A DNA stretch of 64,000 bases from Actinomadura terrae (GTDB lineage Bacteria; Actinomycetota; Actinomycetes; Streptosporangiales; Streptosporangiaceae), in the NCBI RefSeq assembly GCF_022751215.1, contig NZ_JAICDG010000005.1:62001-126000 (forward strand), written 5' to 3'. Shown here one piece after another: positions 24,639 through 32,954 of the stretch (the first letter of the stretch is position 1; each line of letters begins with the position of its first letter). The position numbers and the translations under genes were made by a program. Under the pieces are notes generated by a model that was not told the DNA's origin, searched no databases, and saw only the letters and a list, made by a program, of their open reading frames with translations.

Positions 24639-25697
24639 TCAGACCGAGGTCCCTTCGTGTTGGCGTGTTCTCGTCCGGTACGAGAACTCCACCCCCCACA
24701 CGCACAGCATCGCCAGCGCGAAGCCGATCGCCCCCTCCGCGACCAGGCGAAAGACCGCGTCGAAGCCGCTGAACAGCCGATCGGGAACGATCCCCAGGCG
24801 GACGAGCAGCGGCCCCACGGCGATCGCGAGGAGCGCCCAGGCCCGGCGTCCCTGAGCGGTGCGGACCAGCGCCGCCGTGGTCAGGACGACGGCGGTCAGG
24901 ACGATGCCCGTCTGGAGCAGGTTCCACGTCGCCGAAAGCGTGTGCAGTCGGGACGGCTCCGCGGAGAGCGACCGGAAGTCGAGGTCGCCTTGCAGGAGCA
25001 GGGTGAACAGCGGAGTGGTGGAGAACACGCCGAGCACGGCGGCCACCGCACCCGCGCCGAGAACGTAGGTGTGTCCCAGCAGGCGCGCTCCATGGACGGG
25101 CCCCGGGGAGACGAGGAGGGAGGCGGTCGCCAGCAGCGCCAGCGCCAGCGGACTGCCCGCCAGCGAGAGCCCGAGCCACGCCCACGGAAGGTCGTAGGCG
25201 AACGTCCCGTACAGCGCGAGAACGAACTGCGCGCCGATGACCGCGCAGGCGCCGATCGCGGCCGCGCGCCGCCGTCCGCGCCAGGCCAGTACCGCGATGA
25301 CGGCCCAGGCGAGCCAGTACGGCGCCGTCCCGAAGTGGAGGGCGATCGTCCGTCGCAGGGGCTGACCCATGTCCCCCGGCCCCGGCAGGACGACGACCCA
25401 GTACGGCGCGTTGACCATGAACCGGAGCCCCTCGGCCAGCAGCAGGTAGATCGCCAGGAACCCGGTGATCGCGAACGCGCCCGGCCACGGAGACGCCTTG
25501 CCGCCCGCGCCCAGCCGACGCAGGCGAATCCGGGCGGCCCCGTAGAGCAGGTCGGCGGCATCGGCGACGGCCGGACGCGTCTGACCGGGCCGCGCCGCGG
25601 ACAGCAGCACGTCCAGCATCTCCTCCCCGTGCGCCGCACGGTGCTCGGCCGGATAACAGGCGAGCAGGCGCCGATAGCGCCGTTCGAGCGCGCTCAC
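24639..25697 (-). CDS. Multi-pass membrane protein linked to PadR
   Basis: This 352-residue protein has an N-terminal cytoplasmic segment MSALERRYRRLLACYPAEHRAAHGEEMLDVLLSAA, which is a recognisable prefix found on actinobacterial proteins encoded next to PadR regulators. About eight hydrophobic helices follow. The catalytic or transport function is unknown. The GTG start overlaps the PadR stop as GTGA, so the pair is translationally coupled; PadR presumably controls this gene. Confidence 0.75.
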   Translation of the reverse strand: MSALERRYRRLLACYPAEHRAAHGEEMLDVLLSAARPGQTRPAVADAADLLYGAARIRLRRLGAGGKASPWPGAFAITGFLAIYLLLAEGLRFMVNAPYWVVVLPGPGDMGQPLRRTIALHFGTAPYWLAWAVIAVLAWRGRRRAAAIGACAVIGAQFVLALYGTFAYDLPWAWLGLSLAGSPLALALLATASLLVSPGPVHGARLLGHTYVLGAGAVAAVLGVFSTTPLFTLLLQGDLDFRSLSAEPSRLHTLSATWNLLQTGIVLTAVVLTTAALVRTAQGRRAWALLAIAVGPLLVRLGIVPDRLFSGFDAVFRLVAEGAIGFALAMLCVWGVEFSYRTRTRQHEGTSV

Positions 25698-26080
25698 AGA
25701 CCCCCCCCGGAAAAGCCGGGAAGCGTACGGACGAAGGCGGGGGCGCTGCCGCCGCGCAGGTGCGGGAAGGCGGCGAGGCGGCGGGCGGCGGCCTCCGTCC
25801 GGCGGCGGAGGGCCTCGACCTCGGTGGCGAGGGCGGCGGCGCCCTCGTCGGTGAGCCGGTAGTAGCGCCGCAGCCGACCGTCCACGACCTCCTCGCGGTC
25901 GGGCGCGATCAGCCCCTCGGACTGGAGCCGGTCGAGGGCGGCGTACAGGGTCCCGGCGCGGAGGCGGGTCCGGCCCGCGGAGATCCGCTCGACGTCGGCG
26001 ATGATCCCGTAGCCGTGCTGGGCGGCGTCCGCGAGCGCGGTCAAGATCAGGAACGTGGGCTCCTGCATCATCTTGCTCAT
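25694..26080 (-). CDS. PadR family transcriptional regulator
   Basis: This 128-residue winged-helix protein has the PadR core EPTFLILTALADAAQHGYGIIADVERISAGRTRLRAGTLYAALDRLQSEGLIAPDRE, followed by the wing RLRRYYRLTDEGAAAL. A short C-terminal helical dimer segment completes it. It is coupled to the membrane protein downstream. The upstream gap is AT-rich (TTTATATACC) and probably holds its own operator. Confidence 0.92.
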   Translation of the reverse strand: MSKMMQEPTFLILTALADAAQHGYGIIADVERISAGRTRLRAGTLYAALDRLQSEGLIAPDREEVVDGRLRRYYRLTDEGAAALATEVEALRRRTEAAARRLAAFPHLRGGSAPAFVRTLPGFSGGGL

Positions 26081-26149
26081 GCGATCTTTATATACCGATC
26101 ATCTGACTATCGCCAGCGACTTCGCGGCATCGGAGTATCCGGCCGAGAT

Positions 26150-26170
26150 ACACGACACAGGGTGTCGTGT
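26150..26170. promoter_or_regulatory. 9-bp inverted repeat upstream of NTF2-like remnant
   Basis: ACACGACAC (26150-26158) and GTGTCGTGT (26162-26170) are perfect complements around AGG. The element could be an operator or an RNA hairpin at the 5' end of the short downstream gene, ending 21 bases before its ATG. Confidence 0.4.
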
Positions 26171-26191
26171 TTCGCTGGGAGGCTGATCGGC

Positions 26192-26386
26192 ATGACCAGC
26201 AAGACACCGGCCACCGAGCCGAACGACCTGGGCAGGCACTTCGTCGAGCGCGCCAACGCGGGCGACGTCGACGGCATGGCGGCGTTGTACGAGCCGACCG
26301 CCGTGCTGGCGTTCCCGCCGGGCCGTCTCGCGACCGGACACGCGGAGATCCGCGCGGTCCTGGACCGGCCGCCGGTCGCGCCGTAG
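26192..26386 (+). pseudogene. Truncated SnoaL/NTF2-like protein
   Basis: The 64 codons encode LGRHFVERANAGDVDGMAALYEP-type sequence, the first half of a SnoaL/DUF4440-like NTF2 fold (normally about 130 residues). The frame ends shortly after GHAEIRAVLDRPP, and the remaining beta strands are missing. It still has a good ribosome binding site (GGGAGG) and ATG, and the next gene starts 12 bp later, so a deletion may have fused the remains to the DUF488 gene's leader. Confidence 0.6.
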
Positions 26387-26398
26387 TGGGGAGTCGGC

Positions 26399-26884
26399 AT
26401 GCACACGATGATGACGATCGGCGTCTACGGCTTCGACGGCGAGTCCTTCCTGCGGCGGCTGCGGGAGGCGGACGTCCGCCTGCTGATCGACGTGCGCCAG
26501 CGCCGGGGCGTCCGCGGCCCCGACTACGCGTGGGCGAACTCACGTCGGCTGCAAGCGACCCTCGCCCAGGCCCGGATCGCCTACGCGCACCGCCCCGAAC
26601 TCGCGCCGACCACCGAACTGCGCCAGCTCCAGTACGCGGAGGACGACCGGCGCGGGGTCGGCAAGCGCTCGCGCCGCGAGCTGGCGGACGCCTACACCCG
26701 CCGCTACACCGCCGAGATCCTCGACGCCGCCGACCTCGCGCCGGTCGTGTCGGCGCTGCCCGGCAGCGGGAACGCGGCGCTGTTCTGCGTCGAGCGCGAC
26801 CCCGAGGCGTGCCACCGCTCGCTGATCGCCCGGCGGCTGACCGAGCGGCACGGCGTCATGATCGAGGACCTGCGCCCGCGGTGA
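26399..26884 (+). CDS. DUF488 domain protein
   Basis: This 161-residue protein has the DUF488 signature: TIGVYGFDGESFLRRLREADVRLLIDVRQRRG at the start and LFCVERDPEACHRSLIARRLTERHGV at the end. The latter has the family's conserved Cys and the CHR motif. The biochemical function of DUF488 is not established; the Cys/Arg arrangement suggests a phosphatase-like or nucleic-acid-related role. GGGGAG precedes the ATG. Confidence 0.9.
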   Translation: MHTMMTIGVYGFDGESFLRRLREADVRLLIDVRQRRGVRGPDYAWANSRRLQATLAQARIAYAHRPELAPTTELRQLQYAEDDRRGVGKRSRRELADAYTRRYTAEILDAADLAPVVSALPGSGNAALFCVERDPEACHRSLIARRLTERHGVMIEDLRPR

Positions 26885-26905
26885 GGCCTGGCCTCACCAA
26901 GGGCC

Positions 26906-27271
26906 TCACCAGGGGCCGTAGGGGCCCATGTGGGAGCCGCCGCGTCCGCCGTTCTTCTTCTTGTACGGGGCGACCGCCGGACGGACGTCGGCCAGGTACA
27001 CCGCCGCCGCGATGAACGCCGCCACCGGCAGGATGCCGAGCAGCAGCCCCACCGGCCGGATGCCGAGCGCGAGCGGCGCGACCGCGTGCGCGATGCCGAG
27101 CACCGCCGCGACGATCAGGATGATCAGCCACAGCTTCTTGCTGAGCTTGCCCGCCGCGGAGTACGCGGCCTCGGGCACGGTCAGCGCGTCCAGCAGCGCC
27201 CAGCCCTCCATCACGAACGCGATGATGAGGAGAAGCCAGAAGAAGTAGTCCAGCACGTTGAAGTCCGCCAC
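26906..27271 (-). CDS. DUF2516 family membrane protein
   Basis: This 121-residue protein has three predicted TM helices (FFWLLLIIAFVMEGWALLDAL, KLWLIILIVAAVLGIAHAVA, GLLLGILPVAAFIAAAVYLADV) and a basic, Gly-rich tail. Its neighbours are an HbhA-like and an XRE gene, the order seen in mycobacteria as Rv0474-hbhA-Rv0476. The start is GTG. Function is unknown; the conserved synteny suggests a role at the envelope together with the HbhA-like protein. Confidence 0.88.
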   Translation of the reverse strand: MADFNVLDYFFWLLLIIAFVMEGWALLDALTVPEAAYSAAGKLSKKLWLIILIVAAVLGIAHAVAPLALGIRPVGLLLGILPVAAFIAAAVYLADVRPAVAPYKKKNGGRGGSHMGPYGPW

Positions 27272-27418
27272 CGGCGATCAGTGCTCCTGCCTGTCTCGGA
27301 CGGCGACTCCACGTCGCTCACATGGGATCACCGTCCCCACCCTACGGGCCTTGTCCAGCCTCGGACGGGGAGGCGCCGCGCAGCGCGCCGGCGGCGCCAC
27401 CACCTGGAAGGACGACGA

Positions 27419-27446
27419 GGCCCGGCCGGGTGTTCCCGGCCGGGCC
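27419..27446 (-). terminator. GC hairpin after HbhA-like gene
   Basis: GGCCCGGCCGGG and CCCGGCCGGGCC flank a 4-base loop in a perfect 12-bp stem, beginning 11 bases after the stop of the HbhA-like gene. There is no U-tract, so it is a plausible GC-type terminator between this gene and DUF2516. Confidence 0.55.
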
Positions 27447-27457
27447 GCGCGCCGTGC

Positions 27458-27919
27458 TCAGGCGTCGCCGGACGGGCCGCGCCCGCCCTCGGTGATCTCG
27501 GCGGCCCCGGTGATCCCGGCGGGCCCGGCGGCATCGCCGGCCTCGGGGTGCATGACCTTCCGGCCGCGCTCGGCGAGCTCGTCGATGATCTCGACGGTCC
27601 GGGTGCCGACGTGCGTCATGTAGGCGATCGCGGCGCCAGGCAGGTCCTTGGTGTCGACCCGGTCCTGCACCTTGGCGACCTCGACGCGGTAGCGGCCCAC
27701 GGCCTCGCGGACCTGCTCGCGGGCCCGGTCGACCGTCCCGCGGACGTCGCCCTGGTACCGGGTCGCGGCCTCCCGCGCGCGGTCCTGGTAGCGGTCGAGG
27801 TTCTCGCGCGCCTTCGACACCTGCTCGGGGACCTCGCGGAGCTTCTCCACCGCGAGATCACCGGCGCCGGCCACGGTGTGGACCGCCTTGTTCTCTCGGA
27901 GGCTGCTGGCCAGCGTCAT
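27458..27919 (-). CDS. HbhA-like coiled-coil protein
   Basis: This 153-residue, strongly helical protein includes AVHTVAGAGDLAVEKLREVPEQVSKARENLDRYQDRAREAATRYQGDVRGTVDRAREQVREAVGRYRVEVAKVQ. That sequence is heptad-like with alternating charges and resembles the first two thirds of mycobacterial HbhA. The Lys/Ala/Pro heparin-binding tail of HbhA is absent; the tail here is Gly/Ala/Glu-rich. Adhesin function is therefore not supported; envelope or lipid-associated scaffolding is more likely. ATG 27919 has GAGGGCAG upstream. Identification rests on synteny with XRE and DUF2516. Confidence 0.7.
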   Translation of the reverse strand: MTLASSLRENKAVHTVAGAGDLAVEKLREVPEQVSKARENLDRYQDRAREAATRYQGDVRGTVDRAREQVREAVGRYRVEVAKVQDRVDTKDLPGAAIAYMTHVGTRTVEIIDELAERGRKVMHPEAGDAAGPAGITGAAEITEGGRGPSGDA

Positions 27920-27972
27920 CTGCCCTCGTCCTTTCCACTCGTCTGCTTGATGGGCGCCGCCGGGGCGGCTTG

Positions 27973-28392
27973 TCATGGCGCGCGGTTCGGGTTCTCGGCG
28001 CGGAGCCCGGCCTCGTCCTCGCCGGAGGAGTCCTCGTCCTCCTTGAGGGCGGCCTCGTTCTCCTTGAGGAAGGAGGCGTAGATGTCGAGCAGCACCTGCT
28101 TCTGGCGTTCGCTCAGGTGCACGTCGGCCCGCACGGACGCCATCACGTCGGTGTCGGTCTCGCGGTCCTCAAGGATGCCGGCCTGCACGTAGAGCGCCTC
28201 GGCGGAGATCCGCAGCCCCTTGGCGATCTGCTGGAGTATCTCGGCGCTCGGCTTGCGCAGCCCGCGCTCGACCTGGCTCAGATACGGGTTGGAGATGCCC
28301 GAGACGTCCGCGAGCTGCCGCAGCGAGATCTTCGCCCGGGTGCGCTGCTCGCGGATGTACTCCCCGAGGGAGCCGACCTTCGAACCTGCCAT
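27973..28392 (-). CDS. XRE family transcriptional regulator (Rv0474-like)
   Basis: This 139-residue protein has a Cro/CI helix-turn-helix: LGEYIREQRTRAKISLRQLADVSGISNPYLSQVERGLRKPSAEILQQIAKGL. A helical C-terminal domain and an acidic tail (KEDEDSSGEDEAG) follow. GGTGGAG precedes ATG 28392. A perfect 18-bp palindrome lies 20 bp upstream of the start. It heads the cluster with the HbhA-like gene 53 bp further on and probably controls it and itself. Confidence 0.9.
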   Translation of the reverse strand: MAGSKVGSLGEYIREQRTRAKISLRQLADVSGISNPYLSQVERGLRKPSAEILQQIAKGLRISAEALYVQAGILEDRETDTDVMASVRADVHLSERQKQVLLDIYASFLKENEAALKEDEDSSGEDEAGLRAENPNRAP

Positions 28393-28412
28393 GGCTCCAC
28401 CATGCGCCAGTC

Positions 28413-28430
28413 CGCTTGCAATTGCAAGCG
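28413..28430. promoter_or_regulatory. Perfect 18-bp palindrome upstream of XRE gene
   Basis: CGCTTGCAATTGCAAGCG is fully self-complementary. It lies 20 bp before the XRE start codon and is AT-richer than the surroundings. It is the likely autoregulatory operator of the XRE protein. Confidence 0.7.
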
Positions 28431-28459
28431 CTTCAGCTAGCACTCCCCGGTGATACCCC

Positions 28460-29197
28460 TCACAGCGGTTTCGCCGCGACCAGTGCGCCGATCCCGTCCA
28501 GGATCCGGTCGAGCCCGAAGGTCACGTCATCGTCGAGGACGTCGTCGGTGTAGTCGGCGCCGTCCATCATGGACGCCAGCACCGAGTGGCCGCGTTCACG
28601 CAGCCGGGGCAGGAGGAATTTGGTCACGGCGTCCGACTGCGTCGGGGTCGCGGTGCTGTACCGCAGGTCGCGGCGCATGCCGCCGATCTGCCGCGCGTAG
28701 CCGTCCAGCACGAACGCGCACCCCAGGGCCTCGGCGGGGGTCAGCCCGGCGCCGGTCAGCACTTGCAGGATCGCCTCCGTCCAGTCCAGCAGGTTCGGCG
28801 TCACCGGGGCCCCGCGGACGGGGAGATCGCACAGCCAGGGGTGGACGTCACACCGGTCGATCATCGCCCGCGTCCACCGGTTCGCTCCGTCGCGCCAGCC
28901 TCCCGTCCCGGACGCCAGGTCCGGCGCCGGACCCCAGGCGGCCTCGGCGACCAGGACCAGCAACTCGTCCCGGGACCGCACGTACCGGTAGATCGCGTTG
29001 GCGGTCAGCCCGAGCCGCTGGGCGATCTTGGGCATCGACAGGGCGCCGAATCCGTCCGCGTCGGCCAACTCGATGGCCGCGCCGACGATCTGCTCGACGC
29101 TCTGCGACGGCTTGCGCCCGAGCCTGGTCGTCTTGACGGGGAGGCCCCACGCCAAGGCCAGTCCCGGCGGCAGCTCGGAGTCCTCCGCGCCCGGCAT
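28460..29197 (-). CDS. TetR family regulator with TetR_C-type ligand domain
   Basis: This 245-residue protein has the HTH QIVGAAIELADADGFGALSMPKIAQRLGLTANAIYRYVRSRDELLVL. Its long C-terminal domain has DRCDVHPWLCDLPVRGAPVTPNLLDWTEAIL, the layout of tetracycline-repressor-like TetR_C proteins. It starts at ATG 29197 with an extra 20-residue N-terminal extension; a later start is possible. It is divergent from the carboxylesterase, whose -10 region contains a CACTTAACTTAGTG element. Confidence 0.9.
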   Translation of the reverse strand: MPGAEDSELPPGLALAWGLPVKTTRLGRKPSQSVEQIVGAAIELADADGFGALSMPKIAQRLGLTANAIYRYVRSRDELLVLVAEAAWGPAPDLASGTGGWRDGANRWTRAMIDRCDVHPWLCDLPVRGAPVTPNLLDWTEAILQVLTGAGLTPAEALGCAFVLDGYARQIGGMRRDLRYSTATPTQSDAVTKFLLPRLRERGHSVLASMMDGADYTDDVLDDDVTFGLDRILDGIGALVAAKPL

Positions 29198-29247
29198 CCG
29201 GTGGCCTCCTCCGCTCGACCGGAGATCCCTGTTCGACCGACTCTACC

Positions 29248-29281
29248 TTGACTTCGTGTATGCCTCACACTTAACTTAGTG
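29248..29281 (+). promoter_or_regulatory. Carboxylesterase promoter with overlapping palindrome
   Basis: TTGACT (29248-29253) and TTAACT (29271-29276) are separated by 17 bp, a near-consensus sigma-70-type promoter. The imperfect palindrome CACTTAACTTAGTG (29268-29281) covers the -10 box and is a good candidate operator for the divergent TetR. Confidence 0.6.
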
Positions 29282-29321
29282 CGACCCACACACAAATAAC
29301 GATCGTCAGGGGGAGCCCGAC

Positions 29322-30986
29322 ATGAAACCGCTGCATCGACACCGCGCGCCGGGCCGGCGCACCAGACGGCTCGGCGGGGTGGTGGTCCTGCTGACCGCGG
29401 CGTTGCTCTCGGGCGCGATCGTCGGCGGAGGGGCGGCCGACGCGCTGTCACCGGGTCGCGGCGACCACGGCCCCGCCGCCTCCACCGTGGTACGGACCGA
29501 TGCCGGCGCCGTCCGCGGCAGGGTCGACTCGACCGCCAGGGTGTTCCAGGGGATTCCGTACGCCGCGCCACCGGAGCACGACCTGCGCTGGGCCTCGCCG
29601 CAACCGGCCGAGCCGTGGCGGGGAGTGCGGGACGCCACCCGGCCCGGCAACCGCTGCGCCCAGGCCAAGGGACTGGTCGACGAGGCCAGTGACCACGAGG
29701 ACTGCCTGTTCCTTAACGTCACCACGCCGCGCGCCACCGGGAAACGCAAGCTGCCGGTGATGGTGTGGCTCCACGGCAACGGGTTCATCAGCGGCGCCGC
29801 CAGCCTGTACGGCGCGAAGCGGCTGGCCGCCGAAGGCGACGTGATCGTGGTCAGCCCGAACTACCGGCTCGGGATCTTCGGATTCCTGTCCCACCCCGCA
29901 CTCGACCACGGCAAGGCCCGGAACCTGTCCGGGAACTTCGGTCTCGAAGACCAGCAGGCCGCACTGCGCTGGGTGCGGCGCAACGCCGCGGCGTTCGGCG
30001 GTGACCCCGGCAACGTCACGATCTTCGGCGAGTCCGCGGGCGGGACCAGCGTCTGCGCCCAACTCGCCGCGCCGACCTCGGCGGGGCTGTTCCATCGGGC
30101 GATCGTGCAGAGCGCGGAGTGCACCGGCGAGAAGTGGTCGCCGGGGCCTCCGACCTGGTTCCCGCTGCCCCGCGCCGACCGCCAGAAGCACGGTCTCGAG
30201 GTGGCGGACAAGCTCGGCTGCGACAACCCGGCGAAGGCGGCGAGCTGCCTGCGCGACGTGGACCCCGCCATCCTGGCCAAGTGGTCCGACGTCGGTGTCG
30301 GATCGGGTCCCACCGTGGGCGGGGGCTTCCTGCCGCTCAGCCCGGAGCGCGCCTTCGCGACCGGTCGCTTCAACCGCGTCCCCGTCATGCAGGGGACCAC
30401 GCGGGACGAACACCACCTGTTCACCGCGGCGATCGAGGCCGCCACCGAACAGGTCACCACTCCGGAGAGCTATCGTGAGCAGCTCGCCGCCTTGTTCAGC
30501 CCGGCCGACCTCCGGCGGGTTCTGGCCCGGTATCCGGTCGCCAAGTTCCACTCCGCGGGTGAGGCATTGTCCACGGTCGTGACCGACTGGGCGTGGGGAT
30601 GCCCCGCCCAGGGCCGGGACAGCGCACTCGCCGCGCACACTCCCGTCTACGCCTATGAGTTCGCGGACGATACGGCGCCGTGGTTCAAGACCCTGCGCAA
30701 GCCCAACTTTCCCACCGGCGCGTTCCACGGAGCCGAACTGCAATACCTGTTCGAGGACGAGCAGCTCCCCGGCCCGCAGACGCCCGCCCAGCACCGGCTC
30801 TCCTCGACCGTGATCGGCTACTGGAGCCGGTTCGCCGCCACCGGAAATCCCAACGGCGACGGGCGACCCCGCTGGATGCCCTTCCAGGGCGACGGTTGGG
30901 TGCAGTCACTCGCGACCACCACGATCGGCAAGACCGACCGCAACGCCGAACACCAGTGCGCCTTCTGGAACACCATCGATTCCTGA
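29322..30986 (+). CDS. Secreted type-B carboxylesterase
   Basis: This 554-residue carboxylesterase/lipase family protein has an N-terminal signal-like region: basic HRHRAPGRRTRR, then LGGVVVLLTAALLSGAIVGGGAADA. RVFQGIPYAAPP, EDCLFLNVTTP and VMVWLHGNGF (oxyanion region) are followed by the nucleophile elbow FGESAGG with Ser238. FHGAELQYLF carries the catalytic His region. Cys residues (ECTGEKW, CDNPAKAASC, CAFW) suggest disulfides outside the cell. CAGGGGGAG precedes the ATG. Substrate unknown. Confidence 0.92.
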   Translation: MKPLHRHRAPGRRTRRLGGVVVLLTAALLSGAIVGGGAADALSPGRGDHGPAASTVVRTDAGAVRGRVDSTARVFQGIPYAAPPEHDLRWASPQPAEPWRGVRDATRPGNRCAQAKGLVDEASDHEDCLFLNVTTPRATGKRKLPVMVWLHGNGFISGAASLYGAKRLAAEGDVIVVSPNYRLGIFGFLSHPALDHGKARNLSGNFGLEDQQAALRWVRRNAAAFGGDPGNVTIFGESAGGTSVCAQLAAPTSAGLFHRAIVQSAECTGEKWSPGPPTWFPLPRADRQKHGLEVADKLGCDNPAKAASCLRDVDPAILAKWSDVGVGSGPTVGGGFLPLSPERAFATGRFNRVPVMQGTTRDEHHLFTAAIEAATEQVTTPESYREQLAALFSPADLRRVLARYPVAKFHSAGEALSTVVTDWAWGCPAQGRDSALAAHTPVYAYEFADDTAPWFKTLRKPNFPTGAFHGAELQYLFEDEQLPGPQTPAQHRLSSTVIGYWSRFAATGNPNGDGRPRWMPFQGDGWVQSLATTTIGKTDRNAEHQCAFWNTIDS

Positions 30987-31011
30987 CCCGACGAGCCCTG
31001 GCGCCGATTGA

Positions 31012-31899
31012 TCAGAGGTGCTCCGGAATCCAGTCCGGCAGCGGTTCGGTCGCTCGGCGCCAGGCGCTCGGCAACTGGTCGGGGCGGAGCGCCGCGGCGA
31101 CGATGCCCCCGACGATCGCGCAGGTGGTGTCGACGTCGCCGCCTGCCGCGGCCGTGGTCCATATCGCTCGCCGGAAGTCGGAACGGTGGTGCGCCGCCGC
31201 CCACAAGGCGAACGGGACGGTGTCGTGAGCCGCGACCGTACTGCCGTTGCCGAGGAAATGGGCGGCCGTTTCGGGATTGCTCACGGTCAGCAGATGCCGG
31301 GCTTCCCGAATGCCGTCATGGACCTTTCCCGGCGGGACGTGGCCGAGGATCCGGTCGATGAACCGTCCGGGCGGGAGAGGGTCACCGGCGGCATACGCGG
31401 CGGCGACGGCGACCGCGACGGCCCCGGCGACCGCCTCGGAATGGGCGTGGGTGACGGCGGCCGAAAGCGCCGCCTGATCGGCGGCCTCGGCGGGGTCGGC
31501 CGCGAAAAAGGCGCCCAGCGGGGCGACGCGCATGGCCGCCCCGTTTCCCCAGGAGCCCGAGCCGTCGAACAGTCCGGCGGCGAGGGCCCGCCAATCACCG
31601 CCCTCGCGGACCAGCCGGAGCATCCGGTTCGTCGCCGGGCCGTAACCGCGGTCGAAATCGTGCCGGCGGGCGAAGGAGTCGGCGAGGACGTCCTGGTCAA
31701 TGGTGTTGTGGACGGCCAGCGTCAGGTAGATGGAACAGGCCATCTCCGTGTCGTCGGTCCATTGCCAGGGCGCGGGCGGAAGCGATCGGGCGGCGAGGTG
31801 GCCGCGGTTGGCGGGGACGAAGAACTGTGATCCGAGCGCGTCACCGATGGCGAGTCCGAGAAGGGAGGCCCAGGCGCGCTGAAGGCGAACATTCGGCAT
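31012..31899 (-). CDS. ADP-ribosylglycohydrolase family protein
   Basis: This 295-residue ADP-ribosylhydrolase (DraG/ARH fold) contains ASLLGLAIGDALGSQ, WTDDTEMACSIY (first metal-binding Asp pair) and AAGGDVDTTCAIVGGIVAA (second metal site). SWGNGAAMRVAPLGAF is also conserved. These residues coordinate two Mg ions in the family. It likely removes ADP-ribose from proteins, nucleic acids or small molecules; the partner transferase is not in the window. GAGG precedes ATG 31899. Confidence 0.92.
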   Translation of the reverse strand: MPNVRLQRAWASLLGLAIGDALGSQFFVPANRGHLAARSLPPAPWQWTDDTEMACSIYLTLAVHNTIDQDVLADSFARRHDFDRGYGPATNRMLRLVREGGDWRALAAGLFDGSGSWGNGAAMRVAPLGAFFAADPAEAADQAALSAAVTHAHSEAVAGAVAVAVAAAYAAGDPLPPGRFIDRILGHVPPGKVHDGIREARHLLTVSNPETAAHFLGNGSTVAAHDTVPFALWAAAHHRSDFRRAIWTTAAAGGDVDTTCAIVGGIVAAALRPDQLPSAWRRATEPLPDWIPEHL

Positions 31900-31946
31900 T
31901 GCCGTTCATCCTCGCAGGCGGGCGGGCGAGCACCAAGCCGCGGAAT

Positions 31947-32912
31947 TCAGCTCACCTTGTCGGGGCGGGCCGTCCAGGTGTTGCAGACGGCGAGGCGGCG
32001 CCCCTGGAAGCCGGTGACCACCCAGCCGGCGTAGTTGCGTCCCGAGCCGTGGTCGCGCTCCTCGGGCGGCAGCCGCTCGTCGCCGCGGCCGCGCACGTCC
32101 AGGATCATCGCGACGTACTGCTCGCGGGTCATCGGGAGCGTCCCGCGCTCGGCGCCGAGGAACGCGCCCGCGAAGCACTGCGCCTGGAGCTCGATGCGGC
32201 GGCTCGCCTCGTTGCGGGCCATGACGTCGGCCTTCTCCATCTCCTCGTGCCCGTAGACGAGGATTCCGGCGCGGTCCTGGACGTGGTGCCCGTACTCGTG
32301 CGCGATCACCCGGGCGAACACCGCGAAATGCGACAGCGGCTCGCCGCCGGACGTCTCCACGATGTGGTGCAGCCCCACGTACATCGTGTTGTTGGCCGGG
32401 CAGTAGAACGCGGACGCGCCGGGGCTCGGATACGTCCCGCACGGGCTGCGTCCCGACTGCTCCCAGAACACCCGCTTCGGCGGGTCGAACGGCACGTCGA
32501 TCTTGGCGAACTGCCGCGTCCAGGACGTGTCGAGGCAGTCGCTCAGCACGTCCATGAACTGGCGCATGGACCCGGCGGCCGGGGTGATGCGCGGCAGCGC
32601 GCACCGGACGGGCGTCAGCGCGCCCGTCGAGTACAGCTTGTTCGCGGTGGCCGCCGAGCGCGGCGCGTCCCCGCCGGAGGCCGAACCCGTCCGCGCGCCG
32701 ATACCCCCGATACCGCCGTCGCCGCCGAGCACCGAGAAGGCGAGGATCGCCAGGACGACCAGCGAGGTCAGCCCGCCCACGATGCCCGCGACCGTCCCGC
32801 CGGCGGTGCGGCGCGGCGGCCTGCGCGCCGGCACGTACCGGTACTGCGGCGGGCGGTAGGCAGGCGGACCGTACGGTGGAGCCGGCGGGGGCGGGGGGTG
32901 GTGACCTGCCAT
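31947..32912 (-). CDS. Membrane-anchored neutral zinc metallopeptidase (YpfJ family)
   Basis: This 321-residue protein has a Pro/Tyr-rich cytoplasmic N-terminus, one TM helix (TVAGIVGGLTSLVVLAILAFSVL) and an extracellular peptidase domain. The zinc site is RVIAHEYGHHVQD, with the downstream RIELQAQCFAGAFLGAE supplying further conserved residues. SAFYCPANNTMYVG is another family signature. Cys residues probably form disulfides outside the cell. The peptidase substrate is unknown. It is divergent from the DUF2207 gene with a 42-bp gap. Confidence 0.9.
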   Translation of the reverse strand: MAGHHPPPPPAPPYGPPAYRPPQYRYVPARRPPRRTAGGTVAGIVGGLTSLVVLAILAFSVLGGDGGIGGIGARTGSASGGDAPRSAATANKLYSTGALTPVRCALPRITPAAGSMRQFMDVLSDCLDTSWTRQFAKIDVPFDPPKRVFWEQSGRSPCGTYPSPGASAFYCPANNTMYVGLHHIVETSGGEPLSHFAVFARVIAHEYGHHVQDRAGILVYGHEEMEKADVMARNEASRRIELQAQCFAGAFLGAERGTLPMTREQYVAMILDVRGRGDERLPPEERDHGSGRNYAGWVVTGFQGRRLAVCNTWTARPDKVS

Positions 32913-32954
32913 AGCGAAGAATCATCGCACGCGTTCCCGATACTATTTGCGCCC

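Noticed and set aside
31827..32954. In-frame 376-codon N-terminal extension of the DUF2207 gene
   Set aside because: It lies antisense to the metalloprotease gene; the signal peptide after ATG 32955 marks the true start.
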